Below, piece after piece: positions 11,264 through 22,580 of a stretch of 64,000 nt of DNA. Position 1 is the stretch's first letter; each line of letters begins with the position of its first letter. The DNA comes from Fasciolopsis buskii (Eukaryota > Platyhelminthes > Trematoda > Plagiorchiida > Fasciolidae): assembly GCA_008360955.1 (NCBI GenBank), contig LUCM01003976.1, positions 191,066 to 255,065 of the forward strand, given 5' to 3'. Position numbers and translations under genes: made by a program. The notes under the pieces are model-generated. The model ran no database searches and was not told the DNA's origin. It was given only the letters and a program-made list of their open reading frames with translations.

Positions 11264-14200
11264 TCATTCGCCCATCTCAGAATCCTCATCTTGTATGGTG
11301 CTCAGCCGCGAATTGATTCGGCTACCACCACGTCCTGAACGAGACACGCTTGGTTCTGGCATTTTCTCGCCAAATGCCTCTAATTCTTCGTGCAATGACA
11401 TCATATTAGCAGCCAGATCGTTAGACCAAACAGATATTGGTATCTTCTCAATAGCATCTTCATCATCATCATCGTCATCTGACTGGTAGGTAGAAATTGA
11501 AAAAACGAAGATATACCCATTTCGAAAGGAGCTGTAAATCGGCGATGAAGTATTTCACTGTCGTTCTATATGCGGTAATTATTTCTCATCCTTTTTGCTG
11601 GATAGGCAACCCATGAAACGTAACTGACTGAACCACATATGTGTAAGAATAATACAGAAAGACGCATTAATAGCCCAAATGACCCAATTCATTAACACCA
11701 AGAACTGATAGTTGACTCTGGAATTTGTAACGTAAGATTATGCAAGACCTTAGAAAACGTTTGATAAATAGCAAAAGATTGCTGGCCAACAGAGATCAAG
11801 ACTAATCGCCAGTCAGCTGATGCGATAAAAATTCGAGTGACTCGTTCCCGGTATAGTTCTGATTACTGTTATTTTGTAAACAAATTTGTGCTAAATAGCA
11901 TATACATTAAGAAACATCTCTCTTATAGTAAAAGTATGAAAAATCCACTGCGGTGGATCCCACTGGTTTAGATAGATAGATAGATAGATCCTTAGCCGAA
12001 ATATCCGAGCACTCCCCAAAACGTGGATTCAAAGCTCAGTTGTTAGAGCAGAACCGATAAAAATGTATGGGTTGCACCTGTGTGTGAGTTCGGATCCTTT
12101 CGAGGTCGAAGGAGTTTTCATTCCAGGATCACCCCCACGTCTGATGACTGCCAGCACTTCGACGCACTTTGTTGCACACCCGATGTTCCCGCCAGATCGG
12201 ACCAGTGCTTTGGAGACATCGGTAACCATAGTTGGCTGTAAGCCCAAACCAATTTGAGATATGACGATGCAACTCTTTGACGATCAACACATACTTCCCA
12301 GGTACTCCATTCTTTAGCAAAAAGTGGCATAGTGCATACCTATCCACTGAATCTATGGCTTCACGAATGTCTAAGAACATGATGACCGTTGGCCTTTTGG
12401 AAGTAAAATGGTGCTCTAACATCTGTCGGAGAATAAAGACCTGATCGACGCATCCACGACCGCCGAAAAACAGCTTGTTTCCCAAGAGTTCGCTCTTCAC
12501 GTGTTCTGCAACCTGCGAAGAATGACGGAGGCGAGGAACTTTGACGCCATCAGTATCAGGCTAATGTTCCTGTGGTTAGCCAAGTCACAACAGTCGATTC
12601 CCCTCCCGTGAAATTTAAAGTCACTTGAAATACCGGAACTTCGACAACAAAACCTGAAGTTCTATAGCCGGGTAGATTTCCTTATTTCTGAATAGAACTA
12701 AAGAATGGCCATTGGGGCCCCGGTACTTTATGGTGTCATAAGACCCGGAGTTATTTGCATAAGTGGATATGTCGAGATAAGGAATGGGACGTATTTCGCA
12801 CTAGCCATGGGAAAGACTGATGCTGAAGGTCACCTAAAGTGTTTTGAACTGTACCGCCCAATGTACAAGATGTCACTGCTGATCGCGAATGGACGGACCG
12901 TCAACTTTGGACACCGTTTCGCTCACATTCAACGTTTTTCTGCCGGTTACTCGGATGGGGTGAAACAGCTTGTGGTACCATGTTCCCTCTCTAATGCACA
13001 ATAAGGTCACCAGATTACGCGAATCCTAAGTGGACTTGTGATGAGTTCACGTCTCTTGTTGAACTTTGCTCCATTGTACCCGCTGCCATCTGGGATATGG
13101 TGCCAGGCATCAAGAAGGGGCAGGATGTCAGAAATCCATGGTGTTACAACAAGACGGGCCAGGCCACAATTCCCTAAGCCAGCGAAACGCAAGACATTCT
13201 TGATAAGCAACCAATGCTCATTGATGTCATTAAGTGGGTGCAATTGCAGCTTTTCAGCTATCGCACACTGAAAAATTGGTAACCGGATCTAGACAAAGAG
13301 CTTACTGTAGTATCATTGCAATAGCGTCATGGGTCTTGGATGCCCAACAAAGCATATGGACAACTTGGTGGAAACTAACGCGCGGTGGAGGTAGAGAGGA
13401 TTATCCCAGTACAGCCGGTAATCTTGTAAACACCCCACCACCATCGGTATCTTATAGCGACGATGTCAACCGGGACCCATCGCTGGCTCAAAGAGCATAA
13501 GGACCAAAGGATGTACCGAAAATCTGGACTTTCGAATTTCGCACCAACGAAAAATAACTCACGGTACGAGAACAAGGCTAACAACCGTTCTCCGTTTTCT
13601 AAACGGCAGAAGTAGAGACGAGAAAATCCCCCAAACGCACCTCGTTCGAGGACAACCGACTCACCCGAGCATTCCGGTTTCCTGCTAAAATCAGGACTCT
13701 ACCCCGTTTTGCTGTACGTGAGAAGTTGGTGGAAACAACTGACGATTGATGTAGGCTGTTGACGAACGAGTCAGACACCGACTGTTCACAAAACACTCGT
13801 AACAAACTAATATGGTCGCAGTATCCCTCCAATTGCAGACGAGGTAATAATAAAATGTAAAGGATGTTCCTTGAGTTGTCATGTAATTACTGAAGGACTT
13901 ACGTACCCAAACACCCACGTCTCGGTAACGTCGAAGGACGGCCTGTCGAACCACAACTCGTTCCTGTCTACTAGCCTCGATTGAGGCTATTCGCCAACTT
14001 GACAACGAGCTTTGAACTTCTCGTATAAGTGATTCGCATTCTGGCGCATCCGAAAAGTAGGTTTTTAGACAGGACAGTGAGCGCTCGCCCGATTGGATTG
14101 CAGCATTGTATTCACCAAGTAACGCCTGAGCCTGAAAACAATTGATATATCTGATTATATGAAGTTTTCAGTTGGTCTGATATGGTTTTCTCGAAAAGCC

Positions 14201-17200
14201 AGGATGTACATGCGAAAATAAAATAAAACCATTCGAATAATCACTACGACTAGCCTGCACCTTTTTACCTGGTTTTAATGGTTGACCTCAACAGATGAAG
14301 GAGTGAGTTTTCTTGGTAAAACTAGTTTTGTTCTCCGATGCCCTAATGACTTGACCAAACTGTTTGCCAGATACCGCACTTAACAACGAACATATTAGCT
14401 AATTTATAAGGCAGCAAGCATACGTTACTCTCCTTTTCTCCCCTCTGGAGTTCAATAAAAAAAACCAGATGGATGAAAAAAACTGGGAAACAGATCATGT
14501 ACAACAATAAAATAGGCTGTCATTCTGCGCAACAACCGACTTGGCGCTGACCACGGTTGTTCTGTGTGCTACCTACTAACGAAAGGTACCGCTATGAGCA
14601 AAAATACTATGCAAGTAGTCAAAAGCCACAATATGCATTAGGTGAGAAACAACAATAGAATTAGAAGCTATTGCTATTCACGGCATCTCACAAATTGTCC
14701 CATCGACAACATTCCTAGCTGGTATAGGTGATGGTCAAGCGGTGAACATCAGGCGTTTCGGCCTGGACGTCGCCGGTTCTAATTCTCACATCGCCGGTCA
14801 AAGTCTCCATTTCACAGCCCTCTGTCGGCCGTGACCCACGTCCCAAAAATGATGTGCATCGCCGTTTTATTAATAAAAGAAGTAAAAAGACGAAGGATAA
14901 GGAGGTTAGAAAACCAAATAAATGTGTCCACTTCAAGATATTGCTAAGCCAGCATGAAAAGTTAACTGGCAGATTGATTTCAGAAGGTTGGGTTGGCCTT
15001 TTAAGTAAACGTCCATTGGACCGCGTCGTATAACGGGAAAAAGAAACTAGTGATCCAGCTAAACGAGGTAATTAAAGGCTTAAACTGTGATGACTGAGTG
15101 CTTAACACTGTGACGTTCAGACGTGAGCATCGCGGATTCGAATCCTTCCACTTTCGTCTACTCTCCTCTGATGCAACCTGTCTAGTTCCGATTACCTTCC
15201 AATACAACCCCCTCCTCAAAAAGGACAAAAGAATCCGCAGGACTTCTTATTCATCATTTCTTTTTTGTCTATCCGGTACCCTTTCAATTAGTTTACTTTC
15301 AGGTAGACGGTGTTGTGAGGTAACAATCTAATGGTAGGTATCAATTCGCTGTCGCCTGGCTAGTTTCCCATGTGGTTCTGTGCCATTCCATGCTTCACGG
15401 TCACAGCTGTCGGTTGCTCTTTTTCGTGAAGCAGACCGTAGTGGCTGTGGAGCATACCCATCGCAGTCAGACGTCGTATATATCATAGAAAACCAGAGCA
15501 CATCAATAAGAGGTTGGTGGTAGTCATAACTAAACTGAATTGAAATACTTATATCAATTTTTTTCTATAAAATGCATGAAGCAGGCGTAAAATGGGAAGG
15601 GCGTGCCGCCACACGAAGGTTTAACCGGCAACCGTGACCCTGAAACATGGGATGGCACAGAACCATATAAGGTCTTATCAGGTCAGTTGTAGTAACCAGC
15701 CTAGCGACAGTGAGTTCATTTCTACCAAGAAAAGCGACTGGAAGGTCTGGGATTCGAATCTCTGACCATTTTGGGGTGATAGATGTTTGATCTACTTGGC
15801 CATCCCTGTTTAAATGTCAACTTCTGAACTCCTACCACGAAAGTAGCTCTCGTCATGTCCTCAAATTATCTACCGTCCTCAAACTGATCTCATCTACCAA
15901 GTTTTCACTTGTGACCGTTAATGACGGTCGATGCATGAAGCGTAAATTGAGTGATCCCAATAAAAAGTAATGCGCACAAATGACTCCGTAAACTGAGAGG
16001 AGAGTGCGCGTCGTTGATATTTTCTTCTCGTGTCAGTGGTTTGTAACCAAGGCAAGCAAACGATTGTAAAGCAAATAAGTATCTGTTCAACTACAAGACA
16101 TTCAACCAAAAGTGAAATCCAAAACTTGACAGCACAGTGGTGTAAAGAAAACGTAAGTCGTCAGTTTTGCAAAGCAGCTCACATTCTGGTAAAAAGAAAA
16201 ATATTTACGAGAACTTGCCTTGGCCAAGCGGAACCAGCTTTTTGCATAATTTGGATCCAACTCCGTCGCTAATTTGCAATATTTTATGCAAAGTAAAACC
16301 ATTTGCTGAGCGGGCTCGCCCAAGGTTCCTCGCTTGGATGATGACGCGGGGAGGAGAGAAACCAGATGTAATAGGCACAAAGCTGCATTGGAGTAGCACA
16401 GGTTTAATAACTGACGGGGTCCATCCGAGTGCAACATAGTATTTTCATGACGCTGGTCTCCGCCAGAATTCGACTGAACAGTGACACTGACACTACCACG
16501 TAGAAACTTAATGCCTAATTTGTACGTCTGAAACGCGCGAACGTACTGTTTGGTCTGCAATGAAAGATTAAACCAGAGTACAGTAACAGTACAACCAACC
16601 AACGGACCATGGCTGAAACTTATTTCAAACCCTAGCATAATAACAGGGATAAACAAAAACAATTTATAGACTTCGAAAAAAGCGAATACTAGTCGAAACG
16701 ATCAACCGAAAAAATGTCTAGGTGGACCCTCGATTGTTCTTTATTCTACTTCAGTTTCTGAGGTCCTGTAATTTATCTTTTCACCATCGTGCACCGAAAT
16801 ACAGTTGAACCCAACGTACACTCAGTGACTACATGTACTGTCAATTGAAGTGAAAAAGTGCAGTTTTCACGTCAGCTGATATGGCCAGGAAAATTACCGC
16901 TATTTGGTTCATTACTACATCACCACAATTCGTTACCAGCCAACGGGCACATGCGATTTTCGCTAACCCTTGCAATACACCGATAATTGGATTCGGCAAA
17001 AGAGGTGCCTCACACGAAAGGATAGGACAGTTTAGAACACTTAGTCAGTTCGTTGCTCCCGGTGTGAGATCCACGGAAGCCATTGCCCTGATGAGCAAAG
17101 CTAGCAACTGGGACTCTACACTACACAGCATTAGTCTATCACTATCACTACTAAGAACGAATATAGTGAAAAGAGGCGGCCAACAATTCAAGGAGATTAC

Positions 17201-17741
17201 GTGACATTGTTAAAAGAAAGGATTGACAGGACAAAGCTGTTTCCCGTTCTAGTACAGCCTTCCTGATTAAATCAGTGCGTGCTTACCTTCACAAGTTTAT
17301 TGCCACGTCGTTTCATTATACTGGTCATAAGCACTTTCTCTGGTTCTGACAATTCCCAAAATTGTTTTATCTTTTTTGGAAAATTAGAGTACTTATTAAC
17401 CATGTGTTTACCTTCTGTATATCATGCAACCGGAATGTTAGAGACAGTTCATCGTCCAGTGAAGTGAGATCAAGACCCCAGCGTTTGCGGTCCGCGTTGG
17501 TGAGTGCAAGTGAACTTGGCACAGAAACTGTACACTGTTCTCCCAAACCCATAGTTTCCACAACGTGATCCACAAACTTGGGGATATCAAAGTCCTCCGC
17601 ATGACCCAAATCAAATGTCAGTATCTCACCAACACTCTTGAGCTCTCCATTTACTTGTATGGCCACATAAACAACAACGCGGTCATGTTCGCGTGGCTTA
17701 TCACCACCGGCTTCCACCACAATTTTGTGAAATTTTGGCAT
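11264..17741 (-). CDS. FKBP-like domain plus TPR co-chaperone with acidic tail (five exons)
   Basis: Exons in transcript order are 17741-17412, 17370-17287, 16554-16219, 14131-13907 and 11482-11264 (TGA). All joins are phase 0, giving 397 codons. Residues 1-110 form an FKBP-like domain (KFHKIVVEAGGDKP, HDRVVVYVA, IPKFVDHVVETMGLGEQCTV). Positions that in active FKBPs carry the pocket Trp and the YAYG-loop Tyr are replaced (F/V and LAL), so prolyl isomerase activity is doubtful. Residues about 130-270 form TPRs: MKRRGNKLVK, AFQTYKLGIKFL, LCYSNAALCLLHL, ELDPNYAKSWFRLAK, then ALLGEYNAAIQSGERSL. The tail starts with S followed by six D and ends in DEDSEMGE. This order matches FKBP4/5/6/8 and AIP-type HSP90 co-chaperones; I infer a client-handling role in the cytosol and cannot pick an ortholog. 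Intron 1 is only 41 nt. Intron 3 has a GC donor. Intron 4 uses GTACGT and contains a LINE. The ATG at 17741 is preceded by a possible acceptor, so an upstream exon is possible. Confidence 0.82.
11970..11989. repeat. (GATA)n microsatellite
   Basis: About five GATA units at the edge of the intronic LINE, in intron 4 of the FKBP-TPR gene. Confidence 0.8.
11990..13710 (-). mobile_element. Degraded RTE-like element in intron 4 of the FKBP-TPR gene
   Basis: On the minus strand, 13710-13376 resembles the EN domain: VLILAGNRNARVSRLSSNEVR for the family VVAGDFNAQVG-type segment (the catalytic Asp-Asn pair reads NRN here), then WVPVDIVAIRYRWW for the WTQIDHIAISYRW block. From about 12660 RT frames follow: NHRNISLILMASKFLASVILRR, GRGCVDQVFILRQMLEHHF and RPTVIMFLDIREAIDSVDR. 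The 99-codon frame between (12705-13004, plus) is antisense to the linker. Frameshifts and stops make it inactive. It lies in sense with its host gene. Confidence 0.7.
14735..14830 (+). repeat. tRNA-like repeat head
   Basis: An A-box-like TGGTCAAGCGGTGAAC and a B-box-like GGTTCTAATTCTC are spaced as in tRNA genes, but the stems are imperfect. It lies in intron 3 of the FKBP-TPR gene, antisense to it. Confidence 0.3.
15085..15155 (+). repeat. tRNA-like repeat head
   Basis: An A-box-like TGACTGAGTGCTTAACAC is followed by a good B box, GGATTCGAATCC. There is no clear acceptor stem, so it is more likely a SINE head or tRNA pseudogene than a tRNA. Confidence 0.3.
15600..15815 (-). repeat. tRNA-derived SINE
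   Basis: Read on the minus strand from about 15815 the copy begins with a tRNA-like head, with A box TGGCCAAGTAGATCAA and B box GATTCGAATCCCAGA about 35 nt later. A shared body follows (on plus: ACCGTGACCCTGAAACATGG, GGCACAGAACCATATAAGGT). It lies in intron 3 of the FKBP-TPR gene. Confidence 0.65.
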
Positions 17742-18640
17742 GAATATACGTACCTAGGCACAGAAGGTAGTCAAACTTTAATCCAAAAAACATTCGCGTT
17801 GTTGATCAGAGCGTGACAAAGTGAAACGAACAAGAAGTCCTATAGTGAAGTTAACGAGAAAACGAACAAATGGTGCTGGTAGTATGAAGACCAGAGACCT
17901 TTGCCTAATCGAGAAGCCGTATACGGCTGCTGCCTGGCAGATTGGAGTCAAGGCAGACAACCGAATCGCAAAGCATTAGGTGGTGTTTTGCGATCTGATT
18001 CGAGGATAGGATACACAACGCTCCTCCAGACAGTAAAGATCTGATCCGTTCAAATCCTCGATATGGAACGGCTGTTTATCTTGCATCAATTTTGTCTAAC
18101 ACGTGCATTGCGAGTTTAGTGGTCATAGAGAATAAGAAATTTTAAAGCCAGAATGCGCGATTCCGGAGCCGGGCGTACCGCGCATCCAACTGGTGCAACA
18201 ATATCACTCGTCCAGCCTCTCTAGCATAGAATTAAGCATATCATCATGCAAACAGGTGAATTGTGGGAAGACTACTTACATTTGGTGAAAAATGATAAGT
18301 TACTTTCTTAAGACTGCTTTTCCAAAAATAAATGCATGACTAAATTCGGTTTGAGTTGGGCCACCAAAATGACGAACCTTACCCTATTCGTAGGACCACG
18401 ACCGTGATACATCAAAAAGATTGACCATATTGCCCTACCCCTGAGATGATAAATGATCCGCAGTGACCGGTGCATAGATCCTCGTTCTGATGCTTTGATA
18501 GCTTTGGCTGAACGGGTTGAGAATAGTGCGAAATTCAGAACAGAACTGCACTTCCTATCAAAAGATGCACGACATATTCTTATGATATGCTTCAGGAATG
18601 AGGATGGTGGAATGAATATGCCCCATACCTACTAGGGCTC
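17742..18640. other. 5' flank of the FKBP-TPR gene; no gene recognised
   Basis: On the minus strand a tract ending TGTGCCTAG directly precedes the FKBP exon and could be an acceptor for an undetected first exon. No FKBP-like exon was seen further upstream. A tRNA-like B-box segment (CCGTTCAAATCCTCG) lies near 18047. Confidence 0.4.
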
Positions 18641-18689
18641 ACTACATTCGGATGAGGAAAACCGGGAACCGAGGGACAGCTAATTGCGG

Positions 18690-19318
18690 CAGGGTAAGAT
18701 CGTGATTTCAGAGTGGGTTGGCTATCCTCGAACGAAGTGCATTTAGGATCCCTTCTGCTTTGATTGCGGTCGTTTAAATAACGGGAAACAGTTGTTGGTC
18801 CTGTATTCAGACCATCGATTATTTCTCGTAGCACGAAACCCAAAAACCCAAATCGACAGTATACCACTTGGTCTTCATGATCTTCAGGCCAGCAATGGGC
18901 CCCGGTTGAGAAAGTCGCTATAAGATACTGATGGTGGTGGTGTTTACAAGATAACTGATCGTACTGGAGCACTCCCCTCGGCGCCGACCACGCATCAATT
19001 TGCATCAAGCTGCCCAAGATTTGTTGGGAACTCAAGACCCATGATGCCGCGACAGATAGATTACAATAAGCTCTCCGAACAGACTCATTCCTCAATTTTT
19101 TGAAACGCGCTGGCTGAAAAGTCGTTTTGACCAGATCCCAACTCTGTATCAGACTGCAAGACATAGACGCACCTCCAGTAGATCCACAGCGGACGCCAAG
19201 CTCGTATCTGTAACTATCTTTCGCCCAGGTTCATCAGAAGTGATTTGTCAGAGCTATCTCCCATTGTCTTTTCTACTCAACTTCGTCATTGAGATGGTTG
19301 TGGAGATAGCACTATACC
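18690..19318 (+). mobile_element. RTE-like EN to RT fragment ending at a contig join
   Basis: Plus-strand frames resemble the EN domain (WLSSNEVHLGS, KQLLVLYSDHRLFLV, then a YRWWWCLQDN block for YRWRGSVQDC), with stops. The final 287 bp (19031-19317) recur without visible difference at 25434-25720, where the same frame runs on into RT (SFLLNFVIEMVVEIALYSCE). The two pieces look like one plus-strand element cut by the join at 19319. Confidence 0.65.
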
Positions 19319-19319
19319 N
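19319..19319. other. Single N: contig join
   Basis: The ambiguous base interrupts two unrelated halves: left is the plus-strand LINE block repeated at 25434, right is a minus-strand RTE endonuclease. It is read as a zero-length scaffold gap. Confidence 0.9.
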
Positions 19320-20000
19320 AAACAGGACTCCGATGCACTAAGTTTTCCAACTTGTGCATTAAAATCACCTGCTACCACTACAATGTCAGAGTATTTGTTC
19401 TTCCGACCAAGGTTGATGAGGTCATTGTAAAACTCGTCTTTCTCCATGTCAGTGGTGCAGTCTGTTGGAGTGTATGCCCAGATAACAAATAAACTGCCCT
19501 TAACGCTACTATCATTCCGGACGCCGACTGAGCCCTCAAGTCTCACGGTGCACAATCGAATGTTAACCGGGATCCATTCCAGAACGGCTGCTTCGGCTTT
19601 CTCACTCAAGACTATTCCTACACCACTTTGACCCACAGCTTGAGCTGCTTCGTCTTCTGAAGTGTGAGGAAAACATCTCGACGAGACATCAGGCGCAGTT
19701 GGTTGAATTACCCTACTCGAATCCTGAATTCGTGTTTCACTCACGCAGCAGACATCAATCGAAAGTGAGTTTACTGTCAGAGCCAAACACGCCTGTTGGG
19801 CAGTTTGCATTAAAGTGCGCATGTTGAAGGAACCCAAATTCAGAGGCTGACGAGTCTTGGGAAAATGTAAGCTAACAGACTGAAAATCACCTACTACACT
19901 ATTTGACATTGAACCGTTGCGAGTATCGATAGGTATTTAGATAGGTTCTGTGTGGCTGCTCATTTAAGGGAGCAGCAGCTCCGTCCCATCCTTTGTGCGA
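19320..20000 (-). mobile_element. RTE-like element, 5' endonuclease part cut by the contig join
   Basis: A nearly open minus-strand frame from 19909 to the join carries the start of an apurinic-type endonuclease: NLGSFNMRTLMQ, SIDVCCVSETRIQ (catalytic Glu), GVGIVLSEKAEAAVLEWIP, VIWAYTPTDCTTD and VVVAGDFNAQVG. It stops at 19320 in the middle of the domain. Sequence from 19910 to about 20000 is presumably the 5' UTR. This is the best-preserved EN in the window. It is almost the same sequence as the plus-strand copy starting at 37780. Confidence 0.8.
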
Positions 20001-21009
20001 CCACGGGCTTTGAGTCTTGGGCCCGAACTTTTGTGTCTCCAACCTCTGTGTGTTCGTGCCCTACTAGACCACAGGCTATCTGCTCCCGTGCTATCGTGCG
20101 ACGCTAGTGCTTGCGTCTTGTGCCTCAGTGTGGGAATAGACCAACCAAACTCGGCAACACAACATTACTGCGTAAACGAGTAGAGACCGCACCGGTGAAG
20201 GTTCACATGGTGGTATAAGGCGCTACCATTTGACAAGCAGCTTTAGCAGCTGGGGTTCATTTTCCTCAGAAACGATTATACGAAGAGGAGACTAAACAGA
20301 AGTCTTCAATATGTCAGAGAAACTAACTGAAAATACAGGGCACAGAAAACCTGTTTGATCTGAGACAAAACGGTAGCCTCAGAGGCCAAGAAATGGTAAC
20401 AGAAAGTAGCGAGTAAAAATAAGGATAAGCAGCCAGTATTTCGTGGAGTCGCAAACCGATAGAAGAGACTTCAAAGCGAAATGGTTGATGCTAAGTCGGG
20501 GACAACTTCACAGCTCGATTAGGTAAGATGTTGAGGGAGGTGATTGGTGGAGGCAATAGCAAATTGAGGTCACCCACTCGCCTTCCGATTCACTCCCCTC
20601 TTTTCTTACTTTCGCCTAATTCTTTCACATGGCTTTGGGGAGGGAACGATTGCGATGTAGGACTTTTAACTGACCACAGTGTTATAGATTATGAAAAGGG
20701 ATGAAGGTTAACCTGAACCTTCTACGGTTATAACAGTTCACTTCAGTTCAGTTTAAATTTTATAGGACAGGTTTTGGATCGCTCCAGTCCTTAGTCCAGA
20801 ATTTCTACGATGGTATGCATTCTAGTTGGACATTCACCTCCAAGTCGAACTTGATTCGTCTCGTTAAAAAACAGAAACAGAATACCTCAGCTCACCTTGA
20901 AGAGAGAAAAATTATGGTTTGCAACCGTTCGTCATCCAAGCCGAAGTAGTGTTAAATGCGTGCGAAAAATTATTAACAGTCTACTACCGCTCTCCAACGT
21001 TTGCATGGG
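20001..21009. other. No gene recognised
   Basis: A short RT-like piece may lie near 20780-20820 on plus (LQSLVQNFYDGM). Otherwise there are only short frames. Confidence 0.4.
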
Positions 21010-22580
21010 GGCCTACCTATTGTCCAACTCCAGGGACCATCGCATTCCGATTTCGATATAGCGCCTGCTCAAACGAAACGACGGTTCGCGTCGCCACCAA
21101 CTCCTCAGGCAGTCGATTCCATCTATGTACCATACTGCAATTAAAGTGCGACCAAACTAATAGCCTACATGTGCTTTTGTAAGCCTCCCCTAGTGACCAC
21201 GTATGCAAGAGCGTACGCCCTGATGTGACAGGCTATTTGGATTAGGTTTCGACAAGCCATTCATGATGCTGGAGATCCCTATCAGGTCCCCGGGGTTTCC
21301 TTCGGCCCAACAAGAAAGGTGCCCAAGGCAAACAGTCGTTGATCACAAGACTTCACACTCTCCTTCAGTCACTCACCGGCCCAATCGTTGCATCTGTTTC
21401 AGGCGAGATCAAGTCTGCACATAATACTCCATATTAGACCGTGTTCTGGCTTTGTGCAGGAGGGCAAAATTGACCTCAGTCAAACTTTCACTCGAGCCTT
21501 TGTCTTGTCGCCATGCATTGGTCCGCCTATTTGAAACCATAGGTGGCGACTATCAGCAGGTCCATAACCTTGATCACCAAATCTACAACAAACAGTTCCT
21601 GGGCGTGTTATTGTGAATCTCTAAGTGCTTCAGGATAACAAGCAGCTTTTGCTCGCACTTAGGGCATAAGTCCAACTTTTGAGGCCTCTGTTCGTGAGTC
21701 TTACTACCTTAGCGTCAGCGAAGAAGCTGGCGGCAGTAGGGCTGAAGCTAATTAGTCGTTAAGGGGCAGGAACAAAATTGTCCCCAATGCTGACCCCCGC
21801 AGCGCCTTACTCGTGACGTACAGTATTTATTTTCTGTTCTGATATAAAATCTCCTGGCAAGAAACGCATTCAGCCTCTGATATACAAGCTTACAGCTACC
21901 AAACGAAATGAGAAGTAGGAGACAGTCCACCGGATAGCCTGTTTACCCTTATCCAATATTCGGGAAGCTCTATACAAGAGGCACAAGAGGTTGGTGGGAC
22001 GCTACATATTCTTCCAGAAACTGTGATAACCTAGGCAAAGCAATGAATGTTCTGCTGTGCTGGGAGATGAGTCCGGATCAACTTCTCCATCACTTTACAC
22101 AGAAAGCCTGTGAAACGGGTCGCTTTGAGTTCTCTACTTACGGGTTAGGACTCCCTAAGTGTATGCCCACTAGCTTTTTGTTATTCCAGTCCTTTTGATA
22201 CTGTACCGCAGTCAAGTGGCCTGCAAAGTTTTGAAAATTTGTCTGGCCGTGATATCCGCTAATGGTTTGATGATGACCGAATGAGTATCGTCTGCTCCAG
22301 CCGACTTTTCTCGTCAAATCCTTTTGGTAGTCTACGTGCATTCCCTTCCATTAACAGCAAATTTACGATGACCTGCAGCGAGATTTCCAGTACTAGAACT
22401 GTGGGTTTATCACTGACGACCCTATGGACACTACCAAAATATTCAGTCAGCGAGTTTGCCTTGCTATGGCCGATCGTGACAGCCTCCTGTTGTCAACGGC
22501 CCAACATCAACTCTCAGCGGGCTTCTTGGACAATATGCAGGTGTAATATTTTTTCCACTGTCATTTAGCACATGGGACCA
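21010..22580 (-). mobile_element. Degraded CR1/Jockey-like LINE
   Basis: Minus-strand pieces in the correct order are: linker with NSLTEYFGSVH (22480-22380), an RT block resembling NYRPVSLT-KVMEKLIRTHL (22130-22020), GSALGTILFLPLND for the GSVLGPLLFxxYIND motif (about 21810-21760), and the element's terminal HRWNRLPEELVAT block (21120-21080). Stops and frame changes occur throughout. This family differs from the RTE-like copies because it ends in the WNxLPxEVV block instead of LLYGCETW/RWLGHV. Confidence 0.6.

Noticed and set aside
12705..13004. 99-codon ATG-started plus-strand frame
   Set aside because: It lies antisense to the linker of a minus-strand LINE and shows no product similarity.
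13897..13902. Donor GTAAGT at the end of exon 4 of the FKBP-TPR gene
   Set aside because: It is a better consensus than GTACGT four bases earlier but leaves phase 1, which brings a stop at once in the last exon; the upstream GTACGT keeps the frame.
233..15155. tRNA-like sequences at 233, 14735, 15085 and 18047 as functional tRNA genes
   Set aside because: A and B boxes are present, but acceptor and anticodon stems do not pair well. SINE heads or tRNA pseudogenes explain them better.
16200..16212. GT donor (TCTC|GTAAAT) for intron 3 of the FKBP-TPR gene
   Set aside because: It leaves phase 1 and puts the next exon out of frame, and it inserts residues into the TPR, whereas the GC donor gives a gap-free TPR.
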